DNA of 64,000 nucleotides from Chrysomallon squamiferum (GCA_012295275.1 CM022672.1:23324476-23388475), one strand, 5' to 3'. Counted from the first letter of the stretch, positions 1 through 11,372 are shown. Numbers and translations: made by a program. The notes: generated by a model from the sequence alone, not told the origin.

Positions 1-6
1 AGCTAA

Positions 7-48
<42 letters not shown>

Positions 49-460
49 CGAACTAACTATCTGAAGGACCTGAACAAAAATGTAGTCTATTTTTAAGATT
101 TATTTTTAACTTAACTTAGTACATAAGATTATACTTGACTACGTTATTATGGAAAATACAAGATTGTCTCCTAACTATAATTGAGGATCATTGTATCCTG
201 ATTTCAGTGATATAAACTTCAAAGTTGTCAATCAAAATTATGAATTTTGTAATATTTAGGTCACGTTTTGCGCAAAATTACTATTTTGAACAAATCTCTA
301 TCTTAAAGGGCGCGAGACTGGATCTGACAAAGCTTATTTCATACAGATTATAGAGTGTGTTCCAAACAACAAATTTTTATTTTCATAACTCTGCAAAGTA
401 TATTTATATTGATATATAAAGCCAAAGTTGGTAATAAGATTCATATGCATTATATATAAT

Positions 461-508
<48 letters not shown>

Positions 509-2523
509 AAAACAACATCAAACAAATCTTTGAAAATTCTTAACGTCACTTATACTTGTACTACAGAAATAGTTTTTATATCAACTTAATCAGAATGAAA
601 ACATCTAGATGATGAAATACGTTTAGAAGGCATAACTTAGAAAAACTGTTAATTTTTAAGGGGTTCATTCGTTTTTTCTTTTAAGAAGATGCAGTTTTCT
701 TCACCATCGAATTAACATCTTAGTGCTAGTAAAGGCTATAGATTGTGATAATAGAGACGACTTGTTGAATACCATTTCTTCCTGAAAGCGAGGCTGAACG
801 CAACTAACAATGAGACTATATTAATAAAACAAGAACAGAAACTGGATTGATAATGAATTGCATTGTAACAATAGTTCTTACAAAGGTTATACGTTTTGAG
901 ATGTGATTGTAAATGGAGTAGAAGCTGAATTTCACTTGTATAAGATTTAAGAAGTGACTTTTGAACCAGACGTTTCTGAGAAACTGAATGGGAGTGCACT
1001 TTATGAATCAAATGTCAGTCTTAAGAATAAAATACTGAATAAAGAAATTTGTTCTGAGTGACCTGTTATTACTTATTATGTATATAGAAAGGTTTGAACC
1101 AAGTTTCAAACATAACAAACATAATTATGCATTGCCACTACCGCATAAAAATCAAATACTACAGAATAAACAATCACAAAGAAGGCTATTTTTAGATCAC
1201 AACAACAGTTGAGAAACTGAAGTCATGTCACCGTACATGTTTCACTTTTTCGGGCAACACAAATAAATAAACTGATCATAGTCTTCACAGATTTTGTAAC
1301 TAACATTATGCCGAGCACGGATGTGCTAAATAATTTTGATGATTTATTAAACAAGGTGTGTGAATATCAGACTATGTACATGTAACCGGCTCCAGTATCA
1401 TTTTTTCAACCTTGATTTAATCACTTAAATAGTAAGTTTATGAAGTTAAACTGACACCTTATGAAAAGAATGGTCATTTTGCTCTCAAACAAAAACCTTC
1501 AAACAGAATTGACGAGGTTCTGGTTGCGGAGGAAGTGGTCTTTGATCAGTCGCTTTCTAACTCGGGAGACCTAATGCGTGGCTCGGGGGAAACACGTTCT
1601 GGTGATGTAGTCGTGCAGCTGCTTTAACCTTCAGTCCTACAGGGTTTTTTTAATGTTTTTTTTTAGAATATGATATACGAGTGTAAAATGTTGTGAATTT
1701 TGCGGAAACATAAAGAAGAAGTGGTTGCTACACCAACGCAGTTTTGATTGAAATTAAATGTTTTTTTTTTTTTTGTTTTGTTTTTATTTTATTTCATTAT
1801 TATTATGATTGTTTTTGGCAATACGAGGTATCATGCAGTTTTTATTCATTCAGTTAGGTCCTCAAACAGAGAATAAATCAAACATTCAAAAGTCAACAGC
1901 TTGGCGGGCCATACAGAGAGGCGTTTTTTATTACTTACCAATATAATCACATACACACACACACACATACACAGATTCTCACCCACACACACACACACAC
2001 AGATTCACACACAGATTCACACACACATATTTTGAATTCATTAATTCCTCTACTGATTGTATAAAGCATAATCTGCAAGAACATACACCGATCTAACATA
2101 CATATATCTATATCTATATATATATATATATAAAAACCATGTGCTGTCTGGCAATTGACAAAAATAAAATAAACTGTTTGCTGTAGAACTGTATTTCTAC
2201 TCAAAAGAACAAGTTATTTGAAAAGTTACTACTCACAACCCAAGAGACCGGAAAGACTGCTCTTTCGTAGTTATTGCAATGGAGGATTAAAAAAAAAAAA
2301 AAAAAAAAGAATAAACTAATTTGCCGAAATAAGTTACATTGCTACCTTATGAGTAGAACTTATTCACCAGAGACTTCGAAGCTGTAACGATGTGAAGGTT
2401 ATCTCTGGCAGGTAGTATTATAACTACCGGATAGAGAACTAGGACAATGGGGATACCTGATAAAGTATTTTCACTACACTGTATTATTAATTAATATCAT
2501 TAGTGTTGTTGAAAATTAACATT

Positions 2524-2587
<64 letters not shown>

Positions 2588-2726
2588 AAGATAATAATAA
2601 AAAGCAATAAAAAGAAAAAAGGTAAAAAATAACAACAATATTTATAGGTTTGTATGAAACTGAATAGAAATGTGTTTCTGAAACATATCAACAACAACAA
2701 CAAAAACAACAAAGAATAAAAAAAAC
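1..2726. other. Non-coding flank 3' of the Hint-gene exons
   Basis: AT-rich sequence without a recognisable exon. It contains a 37-base T run (10-46), a (TA)n(TG)n(TA)n block (451-508), a CA-rich block with interspersed CAGATT (1949-2030), short TA runs (2105-2131), an A run (2289-2308) and a pure TA tract of about 58 bp (2526-2584). A more GC-rich patch at 1500-1640 is unassigned. I searched the minus strand by eye for the missing C-terminal part of the Hint domain (a second Gly-Asp loop) and found no convincing exon, so the next exon probably lies to the left of position 1. Confidence 0.6.
2526..2584. repeat. (TA)n microsatellite
   Basis: Pure TA dinucleotide tract of about 58 bp, read directly. 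It lies in the intron or flank just downstream of the second Hint exon (minus strand). Confidence 0.95.
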
Positions 2727-2895
2727 CTCGTTTCCATTTTGGCTGACTTGTTTGTTGAAGTGAACAGAACATGAAATTCTGAGAGAGAAAGTTGATGGCC
2801 TTGCTCTGTTATCATTGTGAAAAATGTCCTATTTTGTTCTGGTTGGCGATGGAAAAATGTTCTGACTTCAGAAAATACACGTTTTCCATTTTGTA
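2727..2895 (-). CDS. Hint-domain protein, exon B (partial gene)
   Basis: Second recognised exon of a Hedgehog-type Hint gene. The minus strand has a strong acceptor (pyrimidine-rich, ending TTTCATTTCAG at 2896) and the exon opens with TA, completing a Val codon with the G left over from exon A. It then encodes 55 full codons and leaves AG before a putative GT donor at 2726-2725. The protein contains RVFSEVRTFFHRQPEQ (the Hint strand usually seen as Y/FSEVxxFxxRxP) followed by TEQGHQLSLSEFHVLF, matching the family block LTLTxxHLLF. The block-B His is present, but the usual Thr three residues before it is Ser. The donor is weak (followed by a T run), so the 3' end could differ by a few bases. 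The rest of the Hint fold is missing from the window. The fold is certain; whether it still self-cleaves is not known. Confidence 0.85.
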
Positions 2896-3572
2896 CTGAA
2901 ATGAAAATAAAGAACATTTTCATTTTAAGACCGTTATAATTACAGCATGCATTTATCGACGAAAATACAGTACAATATGTTATTATTGTTGTTTAAATTC
3001 ACTTTAAAACGAGCTTTGAAATGGTTAATCAGATGGCTTATAATACGACTTTAGTATCAATTTCAGTTATATTTCTGTGCTAAAATGAAAATGTCAGCCT
3101 TCATACATCATAACGAACGTGTTAAACAACGTCATAATTTTTTATTAGCGAATGGCAACAAAATGGTAATTTTGATAATTACAACGACTACACAAAAGGC
3201 ATCACACTAGTTAAATTCTTTTCATAAACGAAATAATTGCTTCAGGTAAAATAAAATAGAACACAGTAATCATAATTTTGATTTATACACTATTTGAATT
3301 ACTTCTAAATATTTCATATAAACCAGATGAGTTCAGAAATCAATACTTTATTTTGTACGAGCATTCAGCTATTGCAGCTTTATCAGTAGAATCAACATGT
3401 TTTATAATTTGTAAGCCGTGAATTTGCTATAAATAAAATAAAATAACATGAAATAAAATAAAATAAAATAAAATGCAAAGAGACTAATATTTATTATAGT
3501 TTTATATTAAAATGAAGCTCAACCACTTTTAATTCCTAACTGAAAACGGCATGCACCAGACAGATGATTTAC
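2896..3572 (-). other. Intron of the Hint-domain gene
   Basis: 677-bp intron inferred from a GTAAAT donor (3572-3567) and a TTTCATTTCAG acceptor (ending at 2896), both on the minus strand. The phase is 1 on both sides, so the joined codon is G|TA (Val) and the Hint reading frame continues without a break. It contains an AAATA-type repeat (3430-3474) and is otherwise AT-rich, with no ORF of note. Confidence 0.8.
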
Positions 3573-3785
3573 CAGACAGAATCCTTTGTCCTGTGACAAG
3601 ACTTTTCATTTGTACAGACTTCCCTGTGTCCAGTAGTACAGTGACATCGCCAGGAAAACACTTATTGTCAGCGTTCCCTGGGCAGAAGTTACAACATTTT
3701 TCTGGATCCTCTGGAACAGGTTTCTTACATCCACATTTGCATAAGAACTGTATGTTGCCACAGAAACACATACCAGAGGCCGCTG
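3573..3785 (-). CDS. Hint-domain protein, exon A: Cys-rich module plus start of Hint
   Basis: 213-nt internal exon (2 nt + 70 codons + 1 nt). The first ~40 residues are Cys-rich (CFC, CKCGC, then CCNFCPG), ending in the CC-x-x-C pattern seen in VWC-type domains. It then enters a Hint domain at CFPGDVTVLLDTGKSVQMKS. The Cys of CFPGD (residue 42 of the exon) is the expected nucleophile of the self-processing reaction, and LVTGQRILS matches the family's L-x-x-G-D-x-V-L block, with Gln replacing the usual Asp. Upstream lie a possible branch site (CTTAAC) and AG acceptors at 3787-3786 and 3784-3783. A frame reading LLLFLTSFMLL just upstream resembles a signal peptide but has no usable ATG and is stopped by TAA at 3831-3829. 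I therefore take this as an internal exon; the 5' exons were not found. In this family the Cys-rich part would be secreted after cleavage. It is not a Hedgehog signalling domain. Confidence 0.85.
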
Positions 3786-4361
3786 CTGTTTGTATTAACA
3801 ACATAAAACTTGTTAAGAACAACAGTAATTAGACATTGAAACCTGAACCTACAGTGCTGTGATTTTAAATGCATACAGAAGCACATAGGTAATGCTAAAT
3901 CCCAATCAGAATATATGAATAAATAAAAATATAATGTCGTTTCATTGACAACGTTCACACAAACACATACATACACTCTGCCTGTCTGTCTCTTTTTTCT
4001 TTTTTTTTTTCTCTTACATCTGTCTATCTGTCGCTCAGTACAAAAACATATAGCAGAAACCAATTGCTACATAAAAAAAGTTTTGAAAAATATGAAGTAA
4101 CCGTAGTTGAAATATCTAACCTGCGGCTGGTGGTAAAAAACCAGATACACGATTACAAATAAATTTAGAGGCATACTATCTGGAGCAGTTTCGTTATTCT
4201 GAATGTTCTCTCTCTTGTCAGTGATTTTTTTTTATTATGGACGTCAGTGAGATTTCAGTTATAAAATATTTTAATATCCATTTATTAGCATATTTTAATA
4301 GTTATGGTATATTTTATAGGCATCATGATATATTGTCGTCATAAATATCTGTGATATTTGC

Positions 4362-4364
4362 AAA

Positions 4365-4397
<33 letters not shown>

Positions 4398-4407
4398 TAA
4401 ATAAATA

Positions 4408-4462
<55 letters not shown>

Positions 4463-4500
4463 GTAATAATAATAATAAAATAAAAAATAAATAAAATTTA
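4362..4500. repeat. Poly(A) plus (AAAT)n/(AAT)n compound microsatellite
   Basis: 19 A residues followed by AAAT and then about 75 bp of near-pure AAT repeats with one TAG interruption, read directly. It could have begun as the A-rich tail of a retroposon. Confidence 0.9.
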
Positions 4501-4886
4501 AAAATTAAAAATTATGATGATATTATCACAAAATGACATAGACATTGACATATTCATATACAAACAAATACAAACACACACAAAAAGATATTTCCAAACA
4601 TAAATACGCAAAACTGAATGCATGCATGGTCAAAAAAGCAACAACAAACAACTTTAATATTTATATAGGCCTGTCTGTATTTCTACAAATTTGTAAAAGA
4701 ATCACGACTGTTGCTGGTTTATGGCGCTCATAATCAAGAAAAAAAAACTGCCTTTCATAAACATATGTACATACATAACACAAACATTCATACATATATA
4801 AAGGCATGTACCATACAGGCACAGACACAGATACGTACACAACCAGATTATAGACTCATTTATCAGACATAAGTTACACGGATACC

Positions 4887-5050
4887 TTAACCAGAGGTAA
4901 GCTGACCAACACATATGCTGACCAGAGGCCAACTGACCAAAGGCCTAAAACACAAACCGTCCAAAAGGTAAAATGATCAAATATATTGTGACCAAAGGAA
5001 CTGAGCAAAGGGAAGATGACTATAGATAAGTTGACTGAAGACAGGTTTCA
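4887..5050. repeat. Degenerate short-unit tandem repeat (CTGACCAAAGGCCAA-like)
   Basis: The core TGACCA(A/G)AGG recurs with variations (CTGACCAACAC, CTGACCAGAGGCC, CTGACCAAAGGCC, TGATCAA, GTGACCAAAGG, CTGAGCAAAGG) at irregular ~14-23 bp spacing. It looks like an old, decayed minisatellite. No coding content. Confidence 0.55.
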
Positions 5051-6736
5051 CTGATAAAATAATAACAGGTAATTAACTGGATTTAGATTTACCATTTGAA
5101 ACTAATAATATGTTTGTACTAGTTCACACAGTGGGGTCAGGCTATTGCTACATATAACGATCTAACGCTGTGGTGGTTATGGTATCCCTGTTCGGTCATA
5201 ATATTTTTTTTCTACAGAAAATTATTTGAATGTTTGATAATATTAAGATTAAGAGATAATTTTATCCTCATGAGTCTTATTTGCTGGTCTCATTAATACA
5301 AGTCAAATTATTTCTGATCAAACTCCATCGGCCCAAATCACTCTGACTTTACTGACATCTCACTGCCAGCTGCAAAGGTTCAGATTATTAGTTATTATAT
5401 ATGAGCAAATCTAGGCGAATGACACTTCTTGTTCCTAACACCACTATGGACTAACGATGTTCTAAGAATCATATCTGAGGCTGATATGATGATGATCATG
5501 ATGATAATAATAATAATATCAGTAACTACAACGACAACGACAACAATAAATGGCACAAAGGTTAAAGAATTCTTGTAAATGAATGAATGAATGAATAGGA
5601 AAACTACAAAACATATGAAAAATCATTTCACTTATAATATTATGTGTATATATACAAACGATTTCTTATTTTTCTTTTCTAATATTATGGAAAATAGAAT
5701 CTGTTTAATACAAATTCTTTTGTTGTTCTTATTTTCATTTTGTTTTATATACATGTTTTTATAATCATCTCATTGGTCTGGATATGAAAATATTTCCTTA
5801 TTTTAATGGGTTTGGCTAGAAATGTAGGCAATCTTTTATAAAAGATCCTAAAATGAATTCTACGTCGCGGAATTTGTGTACTAATTAGGATCTGTCTGCG
5901 TTATCGTACTCGTTAATTTTTTACCTGGTTGACGGTGTGTGCAGTCAAAAGGTAACAACGGACTAATTCTGTACCACAGTGCAGTTGTTAGCACTGAGAG
6001 TTCATTTCAGTGCTTATGATGTTGGTATTACTATTACAAATAAATAAATTAAACAAAATTTTAAAATGATATACCACAATACCTAAGGATTAACGGTTCA
6101 GGTGTAATTGTATCTACCCTTACGTCGTTTGTGTGTCTGTTTCTCTGTATCTATGTCTGTTAATTTGTATACGTTAATGCAACAAATTATTCAGTTTAAA
6201 AGTAGTATAACAATTTGATACAAACTTCAGTAACTTATTAATTGTTTTCATAATTCAATTCTACGATTCATTTTGAACGCAATAATAACAGTATAACGAT
6301 AACTGCGACTATAACTATTACAAGATATACAAGATATTAAATATTCAAAGAGAGATGTGTATATATATGAGAGAACAACAACGACAACAACAAACAAAAA
6401 ACACAGATTAAAAAAAAGAGTTAATAAATAAAGAAAGAAATGATGAAAAATTGATAAGGAAAGCAAACGAAGGTGATTTATGTTAAACAGTATTTCCACG
6501 TATAAAAATACTAACCAGGACAGTAATCCTTTAAAACAGTAGAGCAAAATAAAACAAAACACTGATGAGAGAAAGAAGAATAACAATAAAAGAAAAGAAA
6601 ACACTCACACAAGCGCCTGCTCAATTGGTATCCCAAACAATAAGGTTAGAATATAACTTTTTACATTTCGTTGGTAAACAAAATAAAGTTCACATTGCTA
6701 TGTTAACCTTGTAAACCAAATATTTCCTTCTTCTTT

Positions 6737-6795
6737 CCGGGACATTTTTAATTCTGCAAACCGTTACTAGCAGAATATGATTTTCTAGGTCCCGG
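6737..6795. repeat. Nested inverted repeat (two stacked hairpins)
   Basis: The outer arms CCGGGAC (6737-6743) and GTCCCGG (6789-6795) are perfect complements. Inside them ATTCTGC (6751-6757) pairs perfectly with GCAGAAT (6770-6776) around a 12-nt loop. No ORF or tail is attached. It may be a remnant of a foldback element or a structured non-coding site. Confidence 0.6.
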
Positions 6796-8119
6796 GCAGA
6801 ATATATGGTTGAATATTATCATTTTGAACTAGCTGTATGAATTTGGCAGAGCAGTGCATTTCTTGACATGCGACTTCATGTTAATACCATTATTGTAATC
6901 ATGACATTGGCCGTTTATGCAAATATTTCAAACGGATAAATAAATAACAAAGAAATTATACAATGAAATCAATTTATTATCCTCTGCTCCAAAATTATTA
7001 ATTTAAGGAAAAATAACGAATATATCAGGCTTTTTTCGCTTTCTCATTAGTGTAAAGCCTGATCAAAAGGGTGTGTGTTCTGAAACCACTTCTATTTTGC
7101 TATTTTCTTTTAAAAGTAACAAAAACATGTTTCAAGTATAAATGATATAAAACTTCAAAATAAGGTTCAGTATGCTATTCCTGTATAACAAAAATTAAAA
7201 TAACGAGTCTTTTTTTATTTATAAACCCAAATAATTTCCCACGCGTCACCTAACTCTGGCACGTGAACTTTTGTTATTATTTTATTTTTATTTATTTTAA
7301 TTTTTAATATGCAATTTTAAATTATTTTCGAAAATCTAGGGATGTCTATTTTAATTTCTTTTAGTGACAGTCATTAGCAATCGAAACAGTCACTGATAGT
7401 GTGAACTCGCTCATAGCATATAAAATGCTTTGCACATGATTTTATTTCATTGTTTTACCTATCACTGTTGAATAACTCAGTACTCAAACTTTGACCAAGT
7501 CACATGAGACTGGAGATTGGGAAAGATTTGTTATTTATTGGAAGTTATAGATAATTTGAACTTAGCACTAGTGATGCCTATGACAACTATTGACGCACAT
7601 ATCAGGTATATGCGGGTGGAAAATAGAAATAAAATTACACATAAAATAGTTATCTACCCTAATCCTGCAGTACTGGCGTTAAACCATTTAACCATTAAAG
7701 CTACAGCGTTGGCTGGCGCTGAGTATAAAAGTGGATTCAGTAAACTGGAATGATCTCTCTATTTACATAACATAATACAGAATTGCAAATGATAACATTG
7801 GAATAACACACTGCAAAAATGTATACAATAAAACAAAATTTAAAGCAAATAATTCTTGACTTATAATTTTCTTTGCAAACAGAAAATGATTTGCCTCCCT
7901 TTTAAAGAAATTTCAGTAATAACTTTTCACAGTTAATCCATTTAAATAAAGTATTCATTATAACTGAAATAAATAAATAAATAGTGCTCCGAACATTATG
8001 GTTACTATCTTACTACGCCTATTCGAGCTGAATTCGAGTTCTTCGATGGGTAACAATCAGTAACATAATCATAATAACAAATAATAATTTTATATAATGC
8101 TAAATGAGTGCTATTTACA

Positions 8120-8125
8120 TTTATT
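8120..8125 (-). terminator. Candidate poly(A) signal of the GPCR gene
   Basis: AATAAA on the minus strand (TTTATT on plus), 115 bp downstream of the GPCR stop codon. This is the nearest canonical hexamer I noticed; the actual cleavage site is unknown. Confidence 0.45.
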
Positions 8126-8240
8126 AGTTTTCATTTTCAGCAAGTCCCGAAAATTCATATATTTCTTACACCTTTCATAGATATTTCAATAAGCAGAACA
8201 CCATAAAGAACACACACGTTATTAATGTACACGTGACACC

Positions 8241-9383
8241 TTACATCTGAGTCACGCGCGTTGTACGGCACATACTAGCATAATCCGTATCAAGTTTCGT
8301 GTCTAAATGTTCATCCCGAACATCGTATTTGAAAATTTTGCACGTAAACGGTTTGAATATTTTCCAACTCCCGAGTTCTCTTCTGAAGTTTGTATTAAAC
8401 CATCCATACACAACAGGATTGATGCACACGGAACACAGGGCTACTAGAACTCCGACCGAATGCAGTAAACGAAAATCAGTTCCTTGGAAAATCCCTTGAT
8501 CCAGATCTGCTAAGATGTTTATTAAAGTCAAAGGCAGCCACGCGACTGTGAACAGCGCCGCAATGCTGGTAAGCAGCAACATATTTTTCTTGTGTCTAGC
8601 CATATTTCGTTTTGCTCTGTTAATTTCGTGAAAAGAAGTCTGATGTGAGTTGATACGGCTGCCCAGAAATCGACATATTAGCACGTGCAGAATAACAATG
8701 GCCAAGGCCGGCGATAGATATTGAATAACAAGCAAAGTGACTGTGTAGATTCTTAGCAAGGTATCGTTACTCCAGTGTTCGATACAGATAGAATACATGA
8801 TGTTTCCTGAGAGTCCCTGGACGTGTTCTATTTGATGGGTAAGGCAAGCTGGTACGGACATTATCAGAGAAATCACCCAGATCATGGGAATGATAATGTT
8901 AGTCCGGTGTTTATGTTGGTTGTTAGTGATGGCGCACACGATGGACTTGTAGCGGTTCACGGAGATAGACACAATAGTGAGTGTGGATACAAAAACGTAT
9001 GTCGCCTGCAGCGTGGGTACCATCTTACACAGAACTGTGCCGAGGCTCCAGTTCTTTAGTGTCATCCTGATCAGAAGAAAAGGCATACACAAAATACAAG
9101 CCACAATCTCGGACACAGACAGATTCAGAATGTACAAATTCCTCGACGATTTGAGATTGCCGTTTCTGCATATGACGACAGCCACTGCAAGGTTTCCTGT
9201 AATCCCAAACACGATAACAATACTAAACGAAAGAATCAGAAACAGCTCGGCATTGGTGTTGAACCAGTGGCCTGCGTCATTGTACTGTACAGCGGCTTTC
9301 AGCAGATCATCAATAGAGAAGTTCTTCGGAAAGTCGTTAGTATTGAGGTCCATCATAGCTAAAACGTCAGTCCAGTTATCCAT
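8241..9383 (-). CDS. Neuropeptide F/Y-like G protein-coupled receptor
   Basis: Complete 380-residue, intron-free class A (rhodopsin) receptor for the cell surface. Seven hydrophobic segments lie at about 46-71, 83-106, 120-148, 163-181, 211-238, 268-291 and 305-327. Landmarks: N64 in TM1 (GITGN), the C119-C200 disulfide pair, W169 in TM4, P225 in TM5, WLP at 282-284 in TM6, and NPVVY at 322-326 in TM7 followed by GWFNTNFRREL. The stretches LCKMVPTLQATYVFVSTLT, CIEHW in loop 2, TVTLLVIQYLSP and AWLPLTLINIL are typical of invertebrate NPF and vertebrate NPY receptors, so a peptide ligand and Gi/o-type coupling are likely by family. Possible N-glycosylation at N3, N21, N111 and N206. C348 could anchor helix 8. 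Oddities: the TM2 sodium-site Asp is Glu (E92), the DRY Asp is Asn (N143-R-Y), and TM6 Cys is Ala (A281). The ATG at 9383 is the first after an in-frame TAG (9423-9425). The exact subtype and ligand are uncertain. Confidence 0.95.
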   Translation of the reverse strand: MDNWTDVLAMMDLNTNDFPKNFSIDDLLKAAVQYNDAGHWFNTNAELFLILSFSIVIVFGITGNLAVAVVICRNGNLKSSRNLYILNLSVSEIVACILCMPFLLIRMTLKNWSLGTVLCKMVPTLQATYVFVSTLTIVSISVNRYKSIVCAITNNQHKHRTNIIIPMIWVISLIMSVPACLTHQIEHVQGLSGNIMYSICIEHWSNDTLLRIYTVTLLVIQYLSPALAIVILHVLICRFLGSRINSHQTSFHEINRAKRNMARHKKNMLLLTSIAALFTVAWLPLTLINILADLDQGIFQGTDFRLLHSVGVLVALCSVCINPVVYGWFNTNFRRELGSWKIFKPFTCKIFKYDVRDEHLDTKLDTDYASMCRTTRVTQM

Positions 9384-9425
9384 GATAATTAACTGAAGTA
9401 CTTCATTGCAGTGTTTAATATTCTA
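9384..9425 (-). other. Likely 5'UTR/splice-acceptor segment of the GPCR gene
   Basis: On the minus strand, a pyrimidine-rich run ending CTTACCTTTAG (at 9423) and a second AG in CTTCAG (at 9393) lie just upstream of the receptor ATG. Either can serve as an acceptor. This is the common layout in which a single coding exon is preceded by non-coding 5' exons. Inference from motif only. Confidence 0.35.
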
Positions 9426-10079
9426 AAGGTAAGATAGCTATATATTAAATAATCAAGACGTAATGCAGCAGGTCAAATATTTATCAATAACTGGCATAAA
9501 TATCAATCAAAGAAAAAATGATTGTGTATACTGATTCCTACTTTACAAAAACACTCCTTACTGTGGAGTGATTAATTATCACTTTTTAAAGACTACATGT
9601 CTATTTTATGGCTCCTGACAACTGACTTTTCTAATACAGTAAACCGTTTATGCTGTCATTAGTGAATTCTAAAAAGTATATCAAGTGTTTATTGGACGAA
9701 TAGGCGAGGACACGCATCATCTTGTCTACTAATTCTTACTTATATCACAGAATGAGAAATAGCAAATTGCAAAGAACAACGAAGTCAAACATCGGAAGAT
9801 CACAGATCTTTCGATAGGTAACGTACCAAGACAATAAGGATCTTAAACACAGTCTGCGCATGGCATGTTTATTATTCACATTCAGAAACAGAACGATATC
9901 GTGAATGTTTAACCAGCTAATGAACGCCTTCTTGATGCAGTCTCGCTGAATGGTACCGACACAAATAATCGGATTGCCTTATTATTGGTCATACATATTC
10001 CAGTCCATGTCAGGTGACTTCTCAGATCTGCTCGTTATGAATATTAGTGTAAGGATTTTCACATAGTAATATGAAATTC

Positions 10080-10134
10080 GTCTTCATAATTACTTCCCGA
10101 TATATCGGGTTTCTTTATTGATATTCGTTGGCTC
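10080..10134 (-). other. Possible non-coding 5' exon with strong splice acceptor
   Basis: The minus strand carries a very good acceptor: a long T-rich tract ending TTTATTTCTTTTCAG, with AG at 10136-10135 and the exon starting at 10134 (GAGCCAACG...). Possible donors follow at GTAATT (near 10094) and GTATGA further on. It lies 0.75 kb upstream of the GPCR ATG on the same strand, so it could be an untranslated exon of that gene. The 3' limit given is approximate. Confidence 0.3.
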
Positions 10135-11372
10135 CTGAAAAGAAATAAAAAAAATGTTTAATTAATGAACCATTGATTTAGAATTTTGCGCACTATTTGG
10201 AAATATATATGAAACACATACTATTCTAATGAACAGAGAGATGCAAAGATGAAGACATTAAAATGAATACATGTGTAATCTTTAGCTTTTCTTTTAATGT
10301 CTAAATACACTTTTTATAGTAATTACAATAACACTACTACTACTACTAATAATAATAATACTATACTACTACTATCACTACTATACCGCTCCTACTACTA
10401 CTTCTACTGCTAGTACTATTGCTGCTACTGTTAATACTACTGATCGTAATCAAAACAAATGAGAACCTTGTGGGTTGCTTCCTATACAAAAAGCGAAATC
10501 AGAGCCCTCGAATCTGTGAGCTACGAGTGCATTAAGTGCGCGTGTGAGTGTATCTGTGTGTGTGTATCTATGTGTGTGTGTATGTATGTATGAGCATATG
10601 CACATATGCATGCAATAAGTTCAAGGACGTACATATTATGCATTTATATTTATTTAACGAATGGAATGAAATACTGAGCTTTTCAACAATAACGTATAAA
10701 GTGAGACTTCCTTGAGCCTCGTTTCTCTCACAAAACAATTTAAAATCGAACAATTGTGAGAAAAGCAATTAACATATATACGAAATCAACCGTAGAACAA
10801 TGCCCCATCTTCCTAAACATTTCGTTGACCGCTACTGACCGCTGACAGCAGCTTGCTAAAAGTCAGTCCCAAATTCTGTTCAATTAACACAAATTACAAT
10901 TTTCTCTCGAAGAAGAGTGTGTCCTGCTACTTAAGTCAATTACCAACAGCAGTCATTGATAAATATACGTTTAATACATGCACCGTGCTTCAATTATTCA
11001 AGATTCTTTCCATTATGTAGCAGAGACCGGTTGTTAAATGGACTTGGAGCCTGGGATCTTATACGTACAATTAGGCCATTTTTGGAAATCACTATGGTTT
11101 GCTGAAATTGGCAGCGGCCTGTGCAAGAATATGTAAATATTTAAAAACATTGCAGTAAATCTTCTGCATGTTACTCATTAATGGGTTGGTTAATTTTATT
11201 ACTGACATTTAGTGTTTTTGTTGTTTTGCCGAGGGAAAAAGACAAAAAAACTGGTGTGCACTCATTTCTGGAAAATGTTTGAATCTGAATAAGTAAAAAA
11301 AAACAAGTGGAATTCAATATTTTGAATTCTTATTGTAGAAAACAGCCTACAGTCAAAGACATATTTATCGAA

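Larger units (their letters stand above)
3786..8119. other. Intergenic/intronic stretch between Hint exon A and the GPCR gene
   Basis: AT-rich, with no confident exon. Contents: an A run and (AAT)n block (4362-4500), a degenerate TGACCAAAGG-type repeat (4887-5050), a short GAAT repeat (5577-5597) and a nested inverted repeat (6737-6795). A 79-codon plus-strand ORF at 7517-7753 has no recognisable domain and is probably chance. If the Hint gene's first exons are local they should be here, but I could not identify them. Confidence 0.5.

Noticed and set aside
2500-2772. Minus-strand ORF reading into exon B in another frame
   Set aside because: Out of frame with the Hint sequence; mostly TA-repeat and A/T-rich translation.
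3551-3832. Plus-strand 93-codon ORF
   Set aside because: Antisense to Hint exon A.
8299-9396. Plus-strand ORFs across the GPCR (up to 139 codons)
   Set aside because: Antisense shadows of the receptor coding sequence.
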